Shown here one piece after another: positions 9,033 through 17,849 of a stretch of 64,000 nucleotides of DNA. The translations under genes and the position numbers were made by a program. Numbering within the stretch: position 1 is the first letter of the stretch; every line of letters starts with the position of its first letter. The stretch comes from Salinimonas lutimaris. Its GTDB lineage: Bacteria > Pseudomonadota > Gammaproteobacteria > Enterobacterales > Alteromonadaceae. The notes beneath the pieces were generated by a model. That model saw nothing but the letters and a program-made list of their open reading frames with translations. It was not told the DNA's origin and did no database searches. The stretch covers positions 1,574,001-1,638,000 of the forward strand of contig NZ_CP036536.1 in NCBI RefSeq assembly GCF_005222225.1, in the 5' to 3' direction.

Positions 9033-12000
9033 ATGAAATTGCATTTAACGGGCTTGTTGATACTTTCACTGCTAAGTGCACTCCCTGCTGCCGACGCTGA
9101 TGCGCAGCAACGTCAAACACAGTTGCGTGGCCCAAAGGATGCTACTAATCAGTATTCCGGCGCCATGTACGGTCCGATTGATGAGCAGGATACCCTGTGG
9201 AGGATTGCCGAGCGATACCGGCAGAATAAAAGTGTCTCTGTTTATCAGGTCATGCTGGCCATCTATGAGCTCAATCCTAATGCCTTTGAACAACAAAATC
9301 TGAATTTACTGGTTGAAGGGGAAACCCTGCGACTGCCTTCAGAGCGCTTCATTACCCGAATTAATAAAGCACAGGCTCAGCAACGTGCTGAGCAGGATGA
9401 CGAACAGTTCGCCCAGCTGCTTAATCAGCCGCAAGAATCAAATAACATTAAGCCATCAGTGCCGCTGGTTAATCAATCTGAATTATCCAGTACACGCAAT
9501 GAAATAGAGCAAAAAATCAATCAGCTGGATGAACAGCAACTGCGTCAGTTTGATGAACTGCGCAATCAGTTTTCAGCCTCTTTGGATAGCGTTTCAGCCC
9601 TGCTGGATGAAAATCGCAAGCTGTTTGATCGGGTCGAGCAGGTAAACACAGACCTGATGAATCTGCGTCAGCAGGTCGAAGGTGATGTACAAAGCCAGAT
9701 GGATGAGCAACTGGCATTGCAGCGTCAGCTGCTTGATATGGTTCGCCAGGAGCAGGCAGAGCGGGAGGCAGAGAAAAACAGCGGTATCATGCAAACGCTA
9801 ACTCAGCCAATGAGTCTGATTATTGGCTCGGGAATTCTTACCTTATTGCTGGCCGGTGGGCTGGCAGCCTGGTTGCTGCGCCGTAAGCAGGCAGAGCCGC
9901 AGCCAGAAGCGGCGCAGGCCACCACTTCCCCGGTGGCAGAAACAATTAATGATGATGTGGATGACCTGTCAACCAGTCTTATCAGTGGCCTGGATGATGA
10001 TACTGCTGAATTGTCTGATGACGCGTTATTTAATGATGATGAGCTGCTGGATGACGTTCTGGCTGGCGAGTTGGATGAGTCGCTGGATAGCGGCTCTGAG
10101 GTGTTCTCTGATATTGATGATGACATGCTGGTGCCTGATGGTGACCAGATTTTTGAGGACGGTACCGCAGAGCTGGGACAGGATGAGCTCGACAGCCTGT
10201 TCGATGATGATGAGTTGTCTGATACCGCGCTGGGAAGCAGCGACCTGGACGAAGACGTGCTTGATGGCATTGATTTAGCAGACGACAACAGTGACGAAGA
10301 AGACGACTTATCGCAGCAGGCATTTACTGACGAATCAGATGTGCAGGCTGAACTGGCCAGCACCGATGCCACGGAAGACGATTTTCAGGTGAGCACAGAA
10401 GATGCTGCGCAGAATGAACCAGAAGCACCGGCGGTGCCTGCTTCATTTAATGCGGTGGAAGCCGATGAAAAACCTGAGATCAGTATTGATGAACTGCTGG
10501 AGGCAGAGCAAGGTAAAGCTGAGAGTCTGACGGGTTCTTCGCATGTTGATGACGATATGCTCGACAAGCTGGATAAGGAAATAAATGAGCAAAACGAAGA
10601 GCTCGACCGGCTGGCGGATAATATTCTGGATGAAATTGATCAGCTTGAGCTAATGGGTGGCTTACCGGATATTGATGACGATGAGTTGGATGACGATATT
10701 GCTCCGTCTCAGTCATCCCCCTCGCCACAATCGATTCAGAATCTCGACGCACTGGCCGGCGAACTGGATAGTGTCGATATCGATGACGTTGAGCTTGATG
10801 CTTCTGACTTACTGGCCGATGAGTTGCTGGCGGAGCTGGAAGCAGAAGGCGTGGTTGACGATGTGTCCGGTCATGAGCCAGTTAACCTGCCAGTTCCAGA
10901 GTCCAGTGCCCAGGACGAAGACAATAGCACCGCAGGGTTTGACGATCCGCTAGGCGATGAATTGCTGGCCGAGCTCAGCGCTGAGCAAGATGATGAACAG
11001 GAACAGCTGGATGCATTATCTGATGAACTGCTGGCTGAGCTTGGCATCGATGATGAAACACCGGCAGCCAGCGCTTCAGATGTACAGGTAGACGCTCAAA
11101 GCGATGAACTTGACGATGAGCTGACCAGTGAGTTGCTGGCAGAACTGGAGCAGGGTATAGAGGCTCAAGAGCCGGTTTCCGGGCAGCAAGAGACCGACGA
11201 CGATGAGCTTGATATTGATGCGCTCATCGCCGCCCAACAAGCTGATGACTCGTCAGATACGATAGATAGTTCAGAGTCGGGGGAGCAATCCGAAGAAATT
11301 CATGGGCAAGAAATTCATGGGGAAATTCATGGACAGTCACTTGATGAACTTGGCGAAGATGCCTCTGGACAGTCACTCGACAGTTCGGTCAAACAGGGCG
11401 ACGAGCCTGAATCGCTGGAAACATCGGACGATATACCAGAAGAAGAAGTTTCTGGACAGCCACTAGATGAACTTAGCGAAGAAGCCCTTGGACAGTCACT
11501 CGACAGTTCGGTTGAACAGGGCGACGAGCCTGAATCGCTGGAAACATCGGACGATATACCGGAAGAAGAAGTTTCTGGACAGCCACTAGATGAACTTAGC
11601 GAACAAGCCCCTGGACAGTCACTCGACAGTTCGGTTGAACGGGGCGACGAGCCTGAATCGCTAGAAACATCGGACGATATTCCCGAAGCGCTCAATCTGG
11701 ATGATGATGCGAACTCCGATGACGCTATCGCTGAAGCTTTTAACATCGACGAGAGTGACAATCCGCTGGAGCACAACGCGCTTTCGACACCAGAAACAGA
11801 TGACAGACTTAGTGAAGCCGATGAGCCAGTAGCTGAAACTGGCGAGCCCGATGCACCACAAGATGAAGATGACTTTGCCGCTCTGGCTGATGAGTTGCTA
11901 GAAAGTATCGGACAGTCACCTGAAGATTCTCTGAATGAACTTAGCGAAGAATTCACAGCAGAAACTACGGGACAGTCACTCGATGATTCTGACAAAGAGG

Positions 12001-14180
12001 GCGATGAGTCTGCATTGTCAGAGGAGTCGGACGGTATTCCTGAAGCTTTTAACATCGACGAGAGTGACAATCCGCTTGAACACAATGAGCTTTCGGCACC
12101 AGAGACAGATGACAGACTTAGTGAAGCCGATGAGCCAGTAGCTGAAACTAGCAAGCCCGATGCACCACAAGAAGAAGATGACTTTGCTGCCCTTGCTGAT
12201 GAGTTGCTAGAAACTACTGGACAGTCACGCGAAGATTCTGACAAAGAGGGCGATGAGCCTGCATTGTCAGAGGAGTCGGACGATATTTTCGAAGCACTCA
12301 ATCTGGATGATGATGCGAACCCCGATGATGCTATCGCTGAAGCCTTTAGCATCGACGAGAGTGACAATCCGATTGAACACAACGCGCTTTCGACACCAGA
12401 GACAGATGACAGACTTAGTGAAGTCGATGAGCCAGTAGCTGAAACTAGCGAGCCCTATGCACCACAAGAAGAAGATGACTTTGCTGCCCTTGCTGATGAG
12501 TTGCTAGAAACTACTGGACAGTCACGCGAAGATTCTGACAAAGAGGGCGGTGAGCCCGCATTGTCCGAGAGTTTGGACGATATTCCTGAAGCGCTTAATC
12601 TGGATGATGATGCGAACTCCGATGACGCTATCGCTGAAGCCTTTAGCATCGACGAGAGTGACAATCCGATTGAACACAATGAGCTTTCGACACCAGAGAC
12701 AGATGACAGACTTAGTGAAGTCGATGAGCCAGTAGCTGAAACTAGCGAGCCCTATGCACCACAAGAAGAAGATGACTTTGCTGCCCTTGCTGATGAGTTG
12801 CTAGAAACTACTGGACAGTCACGCGAAGATTCTGACAAAGAGGGCGATGAGCCTGCATTGTCAGAGGAGTCGGACGATATTTTCGAAGCACTCAATCTGG
12901 ATGATGATGCGAACTCCGATGATACTATCGCTGAAGCCTTTAACATCGACGAGAGTGACAATCCGCTTGAACACAACGCGCTTTCGACACCAGAGACAGA
13001 TGACAGACTTAGTGAAGCCGATGAGTCACTAGCTGATGTTAGCGAGTCGGATGCGCCACAAGAAGATGACTTTGCTGCCCTTGCTGATGAGTTGCTTGAT
13101 GCAGGTGACCGTGATCATTCAGATTTAACACAACAAGATGAAACTTCAGGATATGAAAGTCCTGAGAATATTAATGAAGAAACATTATCTGCTGAGCAGC
13201 TTGAAGACGAATTTGCAGCCTTGGCCGACGAACTTATGTCGGCACCTGATGGTGTTCAAAACTCACCTAATGCTTTTGATTCATTTAGTGAAGAAGAGCT
13301 GGAAGCTGAGTTTGCCGGTGAACCTTCGCTGGAATTAGACGATGACGAAAGTCTGCCTGACTCAGCTGTGAATCTGTCTGCGGATAGTTCGGCTAGCGAG
13401 TCTATTCTGGCTAGTGAAAGCAGTGATGATACTTTTCTGGATGATGCATTAGCTGAGTTTGATCAGAAAATGATGGATGATATTCCTTCATTTTCACAAA
13501 TGGATGACCAGCAAACATCCGACTTTGACGACAGTATTCTGGATTTTTCAGAAGATGATATCGATGCCTTTCAACTAGAGCAGGAACAGGATGGTGTCAT
13601 CCCACCAATAGGTAACGATACTGTTGCAGAAGATGATATTGATGAGCTTGATGATGTGCCGGGCCTCGATGATTGGTTGTCTGGTAACAAGTCAGAAGAC
13701 AAAAATATCCTTGATGAGCTGGAAAGTAGTGATTTTGATGCCTTACTTGACGGTATGGATGCCGAAGAAAAGGCTGAGTCGAGAGTTGGGCAAAAATCTG
13801 ATGCTAACGATTTCAAGCTACAAAATCCGGATTTAGATCTGGCGGCGTTGCTGTCAGATCCTGACGCAGAAAAAAGCGAGCAGAATGAATTTCTGGATGT
13901 GGAAACGTTGCTAGACGAATCGATGCAGGATGGCGGGACGTTCGAAGAAATGCCGCTGGATCTGGATGTGAGTTTGTCTGACTTTAGCGGTGTTAGCGAT
14001 GATATGGATATGATTGACATCGATAAAGATGCAGGGCAAAGCGCAAACCTCGATCTTGCCAGGGTCTATCTGGAGATGGATGATATGTCATCGGCTAAAG
14101 AATTGCTGGAAGAAGTGTTGCAACAGGGCAGTGATGAACAGAAAAAAGAAGCGAATCATTTGTTGGAGTCCCTCGCCTGA
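9033..14180 (+). CDS. fimV: Giant FimV/HubP-like polar organiser protein
   Basis: A 1715-residue protein with FimV/HubP architecture. It has a signal peptide (about 1-24), a periplasmic LysM domain (about 50-104, DTLWRIAERYRQN to GETLRLP), a coiled-coil region (about 155-250) and one membrane span (about 262-284, then RRKQ). A very long acidic Asp/Glu-rich cytoplasmic region follows, then the conserved FimV C-terminal motif NLDLARVYLEMDDMSSAKEL. FimV in Pseudomonas and HubP in Vibrio/Shewanella organise the cell pole for pili, flagella and chromosome partition. Residues about 778-1360 are tandem repeats. AGGAACGCT precedes the ATG. Position after asd and before truA matches relatives, although 14 kb has been inserted downstream. 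Confidence 0.92.
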   Translation: MKLHLTGLLILSLLSALPAADADAQQRQTQLRGPKDATNQYSGAMYGPIDEQDTLWRIAERYRQNKSVSVYQVMLAIYELNPNAFEQQNLNLLVEGETLRLPSERFITRINKAQAQQRAEQDDEQFAQLLNQPQESNNIKPSVPLVNQSELSSTRNEIEQKINQLDEQQLRQFDELRNQFSASLDSVSALLDENRKLFDRVEQVNTDLMNLRQQVEGDVQSQMDEQLALQRQLLDMVRQEQAEREAEKNSGIMQTLTQPMSLIIGSGILTLLLAGGLAAWLLRRKQAEPQPEAAQATTSPVAETINDDVDDLSTSLISGLDDDTAELSDDALFNDDELLDDVLAGELDESLDSGSEVFSDIDDDMLVPDGDQIFEDGTAELGQDELDSLFDDDELSDTALGSSDLDEDVLDGIDLADDNSDEEDDLSQQAFTDESDVQAELASTDATEDDFQVSTEDAAQNEPEAPAVPASFNAVEADEKPEISIDELLEAEQGKAESLTGSSHVDDDMLDKLDKEINEQNEELDRLADNILDEIDQLELMGGLPDIDDDELDDDIAPSQSSPSPQSIQNLDALAGELDSVDIDDVELDASDLLADELLAELEAEGVVDDVSGHEPVNLPVPESSAQDEDNSTAGFDDPLGDELLAELSAEQDDEQEQLDALSDELLAELGIDDETPAASASDVQVDAQSDELDDELTSELLAELEQGIEAQEPVSGQQETDDDELDIDALIAAQQADDSSDTIDSSESGEQSEEIHGQEIHGEIHGQSLDELGEDASGQSLDSSVKQGDEPESLETSDDIPEEEVSGQPLDELSEEALGQSLDSSVEQGDEPESLETSDDIPEEEVSGQPLDELSEQAPGQSLDSSVERGDEPESLETSDDIPEALNLDDDANSDDAIAEAFNIDESDNPLEHNALSTPETDDRLSEADEPVAETGEPDAPQDEDDFAALADELLESIGQSPEDSLNELSEEFTAETTGQSLDDSDKEGDESALSEESDGIPEAFNIDESDNPLEHNELSAPETDDRLSEADEPVAETSKPDAPQEEDDFAALADELLETTGQSREDSDKEGDEPALSEESDDIFEALNLDDDANPDDAIAEAFSIDESDNPIEHNALSTPETDDRLSEVDEPVAETSEPYAPQEEDDFAALADELLETTGQSREDSDKEGGEPALSESLDDIPEALNLDDDANSDDAIAEAFSIDESDNPIEHNELSTPETDDRLSEVDEPVAETSEPYAPQEEDDFAALADELLETTGQSREDSDKEGDEPALSEESDDIFEALNLDDDANSDDTIAEAFNIDESDNPLEHNALSTPETDDRLSEADESLADVSESDAPQEDDFAALADELLDAGDRDHSDLTQQDETSGYESPENINEETLSAEQLEDEFAALADELMSAPDGVQNSPNAFDSFSEEELEAEFAGEPSLELDDDESLPDSAVNLSADSSASESILASESSDDTFLDDALAEFDQKMMDDIPSFSQMDDQQTSDFDDSILDFSEDDIDAFQLEQEQDGVIPPIGNDTVAEDDIDELDDVPGLDDWLSGNKSEDKNILDELESSDFDALLDGMDAEEKAESRVGQKSDANDFKLQNPDLDLAALLSDPDAEKSEQNEFLDVETLLDESMQDGGTFEEMPLDLDVSLSDFSGVSDDMDMIDIDKDAGQSANLDLARVYLEMDDMSSAKELLEEVLQQGSDEQKKEANHLLESLA
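11295..11332 (+). repeat. Triple GAAATTCATGG micro-repeat in fimV
   Basis: GAAATTCATGG occurs at 11295-11305, 11310-11320 and 11322-11332, encoding Glu-Ile-His-Gly three times. It immediately precedes the first GGACAGTCAC word of the repeat region. Confidence 0.8.
11367..11690 (+). repeat. 123-base tandem repeats in fimV
   Basis: Units beginning GGACAGTCACTCGACAGTT start at 11367, 11490 and 11613, exactly 123 bases (41 codons) apart, with few differences; the third is partial. Each unit encodes GQSLDSSV..GDEPESLETS and then DIPEEEVSGQPLDELSE. Near identity at the DNA level points to recent duplication. Confidence 0.9.
11685..13100 (+). repeat. 297-base tandem repeats in fimV
   Basis: Units starting GAAGC(G/A)CT(C/T)AATCTGG begin at 11685, 12291, 12588 and 12885; the last three are exactly 297 bases (99 codons) apart. 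A shortened unit starts near 12043. Each encodes EALNLDDDAN, ESDNP.EHN, TPETDDRLSE, EDDFAALADELLE and TGQSREDSDKEG. DNA conservation, including third codon positions, is very high. Confidence 0.9.
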
Positions 14181-14212
14181 AGCAAAAACAACCATGCATA
14201 AAATCAGTATTG

Positions 14213-14223
14213 GGACAGTCACT
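14213..14223 (-). repeat. Isolated AGTGACTGTCC word after fimV
   Basis: GGACAGTCACT on the + strand, the reverse complement of the unit in the 15.46 and 28.16 kb arrays, lies 33 bases after the fimV stop, between fimV and the transposase gene. A weaker GGACAGCCA is at about 14296. Confidence 0.7.
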
Positions 14224-14432
14224 ATTTTAAATAGCCACACAACGCTTTGTGCACATGCGCCCGCTCGGCACTAGGTAGTATTCCGGAGATGTTTTGGACA
14301 GCCAGAAGCCGTATTAAGCACGCTTAGTTGGCGAAAAAGCCTGAAAACAGATTGCGGCGGGAAGCCAGCATTTTACTCAATAAAGCATTGTGGGAAGATT
14401 GATTAGAAGAAGCTATAAATGACTCAGCCGTT

Positions 14433-15386
14433 TCAGGCCGAGTTGAAGACTGTGTCGTCGAAGTGCTTAGATAAGTGCTGCTCAAGGCTCACTCTGGTTT
14501 TAAACGTCGTCTCGATTCCGGCTACCATGCGATACCAGTGCGTGTGTTCTATTCCTGCACGTTCCAGAATTGGCGAAGCTGTGCAGTCTATTTGACCCGG
14601 CTTTTCAGGGTGAAAGTGTCGACCGGTTAATTCAACAAGAGCAAAATAATCCTCAGGTCTGAAGGGCAAGCCATCTTGCATCACGCTCTTCGGTTCACCG
14701 GTGAAGGGAAGTAGCTGGCGAGGCTGATGCTCAGTACCGGCAGCCAGAAGGCGCTTTCTGATGCTGGTGTGAGGTGATGTTTTCGGTGTTTTAGCCTGAC
14801 AGGCGCGAACGGGGTTTAAATCCACATAGGCCATGCAGGCAGCCAGCGCAGCTTCATCTAATAATGCCTGAGACTTGAACCGTCCCTCCCAGAAATGACC
14901 GGTGCAGTCGTCTTCTTTGTTAGCCTGCCGGGCAATGTATTCATTAAGTAGCCGCATAAACCAACTGATATCACACAGTCTTTTTCGATAGACGTCAGCA
15001 AGCGCATTAACAGTGTCTAATTCAGCAGCAGATAATAAGTCGCGAAGGGTGGGGTCAGTATAACGCCTGGCCAGCAACATCCCTTTATAAAGCTTATGCC
15101 AGCGATGAATAATCTCATCAACAGACAGGGCGTCTGCCTTTTGCTTATTGATGCGCAAAACCAAATGCGTGTGATTACTCATAACCGCATAGGCGCAGAC
15201 ATCCACACAGAAAACCTCAGCTAGATACAGTATTCTGTCTTCTACCCACTGCCGGCGATGTTCGTAGCATCGGCCAGTCTGTGCATCCTTGCCACACAAA
15301 AAAGCCCTGCGAACGCAGCGAGACACACAATGATAGTATGGCGTATCAGACAAGTTGATAAGGCTTTTACGTGGTCTTGGCATCAT
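14433..15386 (-). mobile_element. REP-associated tyrosine transposase (RAYT, Y1 family)
   Basis: A 317-residue protein of the Y1/IS200-like transposase superfamily. It has the HUH metal-binding motif SNHTHLVLR (His72, His74), the candidate nucleophile Tyr150 in LLNEYIARQANK, and the family block GHFWEGRFKSQAL followed by AYVDLNPVRA. RAYTs are single-copy domesticated-looking transposases that act on short palindromic repeats (REPs) rather than on their own ends. Here it faces fimV and lies beside an array of AGTGACTGTCC units starting 73 bases upstream of its start. Frame and motifs are intact. Either of the two adjacent ATGs could be the start. Confidence 0.88.
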
Positions 15387-15458
15387 ATTCAGTGGTTGAA
15401 GGCAGAAATTTCATTATGCAGGTATGAGCAAATAAGCCAACTGTACTCAGGCAGAGGT

Positions 15459-15621
15459 AGTGACTGTCCGGTAAGAATAAGTGACTGTCCAGTGGGGATA
15501 CTCAGGCAGAGGTAGTGACTGTCCAGTGGAAATAAGTGACTGTCCATTAGCTAGTTCAGAGAAAGTGACTGTCCAGTGGGGATAGTGGTCCAGTGGGGAT
15601 AGTGGGTATAAGTGACTGTCC
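15459..15621 (+). repeat. AGTGACTGTCC array upstream of the RAYT gene
   Basis: Six exact copies lie at 15459, 15480, 15514, 15535, 15564 and 15611. A shortened form (AGTGGTCC, about 15584) lies among them. Around the core there are larger repeats: ACTCAGGCAGAGGT before two copies, AGTGGGGATA four times, and ATTAGCTA after two copies. The spacing is irregular (21-47 bases), unlike CRISPR. The array fills the gap between the transposase and PPK2 genes; a TATAAT at 15669 follows it. Confidence 0.9.
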
Positions 15622-15739
15622 ATTAGCTACTCCACTAGCTATAGACCCTTGAGTCGGAGTTATCTGTATATAATGAAAAGTATCTGAAATGGAAGGCGTT
15701 TAATTGTCCATCATAGTTGGCAACAGGGGATGAGATTCA

Positions 15740-16576
15740 ATGAATAAAAAGGTTAGCCCAATAATTACCAGTGAACGGCATTTACGCCTGCCTACTGCCG
15801 GTGAGACTCTGACTTTTAACAGTAAGCATTTTTACAAGAGGCAGTTAGCTAAACTACAAAAGCAATTAATTCATGTTCAGCAGGCCTATTATCACCAGGG
15901 GCGCCGGGCTGTGATTGTATTTGAAGGCTGGGACGCAGCGGGTAAAGGAGGGGCAATCCGCCGAGTCACAAGAAAGCTTGATCCTCGCGGCTTTCAGGTT
16001 CATCCAATTGCTGCACCGGATGCAACCGAGCAGGGTAAGCATTACCTTTACCGGTTCTGGTCACGGCTGCCCGCTCCGGGTTGCTTAAGTCTTTTTGACA
16101 GATCCTGGTACGGACGGGTATTGGTAGAGCGAGTGGAAAAGCTGGCTACATCCTGGCAATGGAGTCGGGCTTATCAGGAAATCAATGAATTTGAACGTCA
16201 ACTGCATGATGATGGAGTCAAGGTTATCAAGTTTTTTATCCACATCAGTGAAGAAGAGCAACTAAAGCGATTCGAGGCCCGGCTACACAATCCTTACAAA
16301 CGCTGGAAGTTAACCGAGGAAGATATTCGTAATCGACAGCAGCGACCCGCCTATCTACGCGCCATTAACGATATGTTTAAATACACAGATACCGGGCACG
16401 CTCCCTGGCATATTATTCATGGCGATAGTAAACATTATGCCAGAGTTGAAGTGATTTCCCGCCTCATTGAGTTGCTAAGTGATGGCGTAGATATTGTCCC
16501 ACCGCCAGTAAATAAATCGCTGGTGAAACGCGCCGAAGCAGAATTAGGTATTCGCATTAAAAAACACGACGGTTAA
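15740..16576 (+). CDS. Polyphosphate kinase 2 family protein
   Basis: A 278-residue PPK2-family kinase. Walker A is FEGWDAAGKGG (residues 61-71), the lid region carries an arginine-rich IRRVTRKLDPRGF stretch, and Walker B is LSLFDRSWYGR. The family transfers phosphate between polyphosphate and nucleoside mono- or diphosphates; I cannot tell from sequence alone which subclass this is. The gene lies between the repeat array and the fructan locus, and its stop overlaps the end of the convergent LacI-type gene by 4 bases. A TATAAT at 15669-15674 may be its -10 box. Confidence 0.88.
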   Translation: MNKKVSPIITSERHLRLPTAGETLTFNSKHFYKRQLAKLQKQLIHVQQAYYHQGRRAVIVFEGWDAAGKGGAIRRVTRKLDPRGFQVHPIAAPDATEQGKHYLYRFWSRLPAPGCLSLFDRSWYGRVLVERVEKLATSWQWSRAYQEINEFERQLHDDGVKVIKFFIHISEEEQLKRFEARLHNPYKRWKLTEEDIRNRQQRPAYLRAINDMFKYTDTGHAPWHIIHGDSKHYARVEVISRLIELLSDGVDIVPPPVNKSLVKRAEAELGIRIKKHDG

Positions 16577-17568
16577 AAAGAGGCTCGCCTAATGAATTCA
16601 AAAGGCGCAGTATGCTTTTTTGAATTGATAGTTTGTGGGCCTTGCAGATAGTTAAACGCCCACTTGCCCATATCATAATGCGGCAAGGCCATCGTGGATA
16701 ACTGAGGTTCTACCAACTGGGGTAATACATCCCAGTTATCAAAACTGGCAATACCAATATCCCGGCCTACTTGAAGACCCAGAGCCTGTGCAACAAAATA
16801 AACTTCCACCGCCATTGGGTCCTGGCCACATATGATCGCATCCGGTTTAAATTCGGTAATCAATGCTTTGGCCCGCTCCCGGGTTGTAGATACTTCCCTG
16901 TTATCTACATCATTGATGACAGACTCCACATGAAGGTTGTCTGTTGAACCAAAGCGTTGCCTGAAAGCTTCCTCCACACCCTGCTTACGCAATTCGGCAG
17001 CAATGATTTTCGGATTCAGGTTTAAAAAGACGACTCGTCTATATCCTTTATCAAGCAATTGATTGGTGATTTGCCGTGCTGCATTCAGTTCGTCCGGCAC
17101 GATGCACGTGAAAGCGTGGTTTTGATCATAACAATTGGCTAACACAGTAGGCACGGTATTGAGCAGCTCAGGTATTATTACCTGTCTGTGATACATTGAA
17201 GCGTAGATAACACCTTCAACCCGGTGAGCAAGAAGATGCTCCACGGCTCCAGAAGCACTGTATTTGCGTTCACTTACATTCACCACCATCAGTTCTTTAT
17301 TACTTCGCCAGGCCTCATCCTGAGCCCCTCTGATAATGTCAAATGTATAGGGCACATCCAGCAGTTCGTCGGCAATAAATCCCACAACACCGGATTTTTT
17401 CCGCCGGGTCATCTGGGCTGCACGGTTTGGCCGATAGCCAAGCTCTTCTATAGCCCGCAGGACCTTTTCGCGATTGCCCGCTTTAACGGTTTCGTCTTTG
17501 TTAATCACCCTGGAAACCGTTTTAAATGCCACACCAGCCCTGGCTGCTACATCTTTAATTGTCACCAT
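16573..17568 (-). CDS. LacI-family transcriptional regulator of the fructan locus
   Basis: A 331-residue repressor. The N-terminal helix-turn-helix TIKDVAARAGVAFKTVSRVI and hinge (to about residue 60) are followed by a periplasmic-binding-protein-like sensor domain. It is divergent from the SusC-like gene, with two AACAACGTTGTT-type palindromes in the shared upstream region, so it very likely represses the receptor operon and perhaps itself. The inducer is not visible; a fructose-containing saccharide is inferred from the GH32 gene. Its 3' end overlaps the PPK2 gene by 4 bases. Confidence 0.9.
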   Translation of the reverse strand: MVTIKDVAARAGVAFKTVSRVINKDETVKAGNREKVLRAIEELGYRPNRAAQMTRRKKSGVVGFIADELLDVPYTFDIIRGAQDEAWRSNKELMVVNVSERKYSASGAVEHLLAHRVEGVIYASMYHRQVIIPELLNTVPTVLANCYDQNHAFTCIVPDELNAARQITNQLLDKGYRRVVFLNLNPKIIAAELRKQGVEEAFRQRFGSTDNLHVESVINDVDNREVSTTRERAKALITEFKPDAIICGQDPMAVEVYFVAQALGLQVGRDIGIASFDNWDVLPQLVEPQLSTMALPHYDMGKWAFNYLQGPQTINSKKHTAPFEFIRRASF

Positions 17569-17734
17569 AATTTTGACTTAATTCTTCATTGCAAAAGGCA
17601 TTGTGATACCTGTTTTACGCGATTATAACCAAGGTACATGGCAGATAATTCAATTTGCTACCGAGGCACTATAAGCGGGCCGGCTGTACCACGCTAAGTA
17701 TGGCATGAAAAAGTAAAGAAAACCTATCGATAAA

Positions 17735-17762
17735 ATAATTTTAACAACGTTGTTAAAATTAT
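17735..17762. promoter_or_regulatory. Operator palindrome 1 (LacI type)
   Basis: A 28-base perfect palindrome centred between 17748 and 17749, with core AACAACGTTGTT. It lies just upstream of a TATAAT (17780-17785) reading toward the SusC-like gene. The CG centre flanked by AAC/GTT is typical of LacI-family operators. Confidence 0.75.
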
Positions 17763-17797
17763 GTTGATCGCATTGTTCATATAATATACTGTAAAAG

Positions 17798-17807
17798 ACA
17801 ACGTTGT
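17798..17807. promoter_or_regulatory. Operator palindrome 2 (LacI type)
   Basis: ACAACGTTGT, the same core as operator 1, has its centre 54 bases further on. It sits about 13 bases downstream of the TATAAT at 17780, where a bound repressor would block transcription start. Confidence 0.7.
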
Positions 17808-17849
17808 TTATTTAGTTAATACATGACACTTTTAACCTTGGAACGTGAG

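Noticed and set aside
11327-12382. Long Ser-rich minus-strand open frame inside fimV
   Set aside because: It is the mirror of the Asp/Glu-rich repeats on the coding strand and has no start signal or recognisable domain.
15459-15621. The AGTGACTGTCC array as a CRISPR array
   Set aside because: The repeat is only 11 bases, the spacers are short, irregular and partly repeated themselves, and no cas genes are present.
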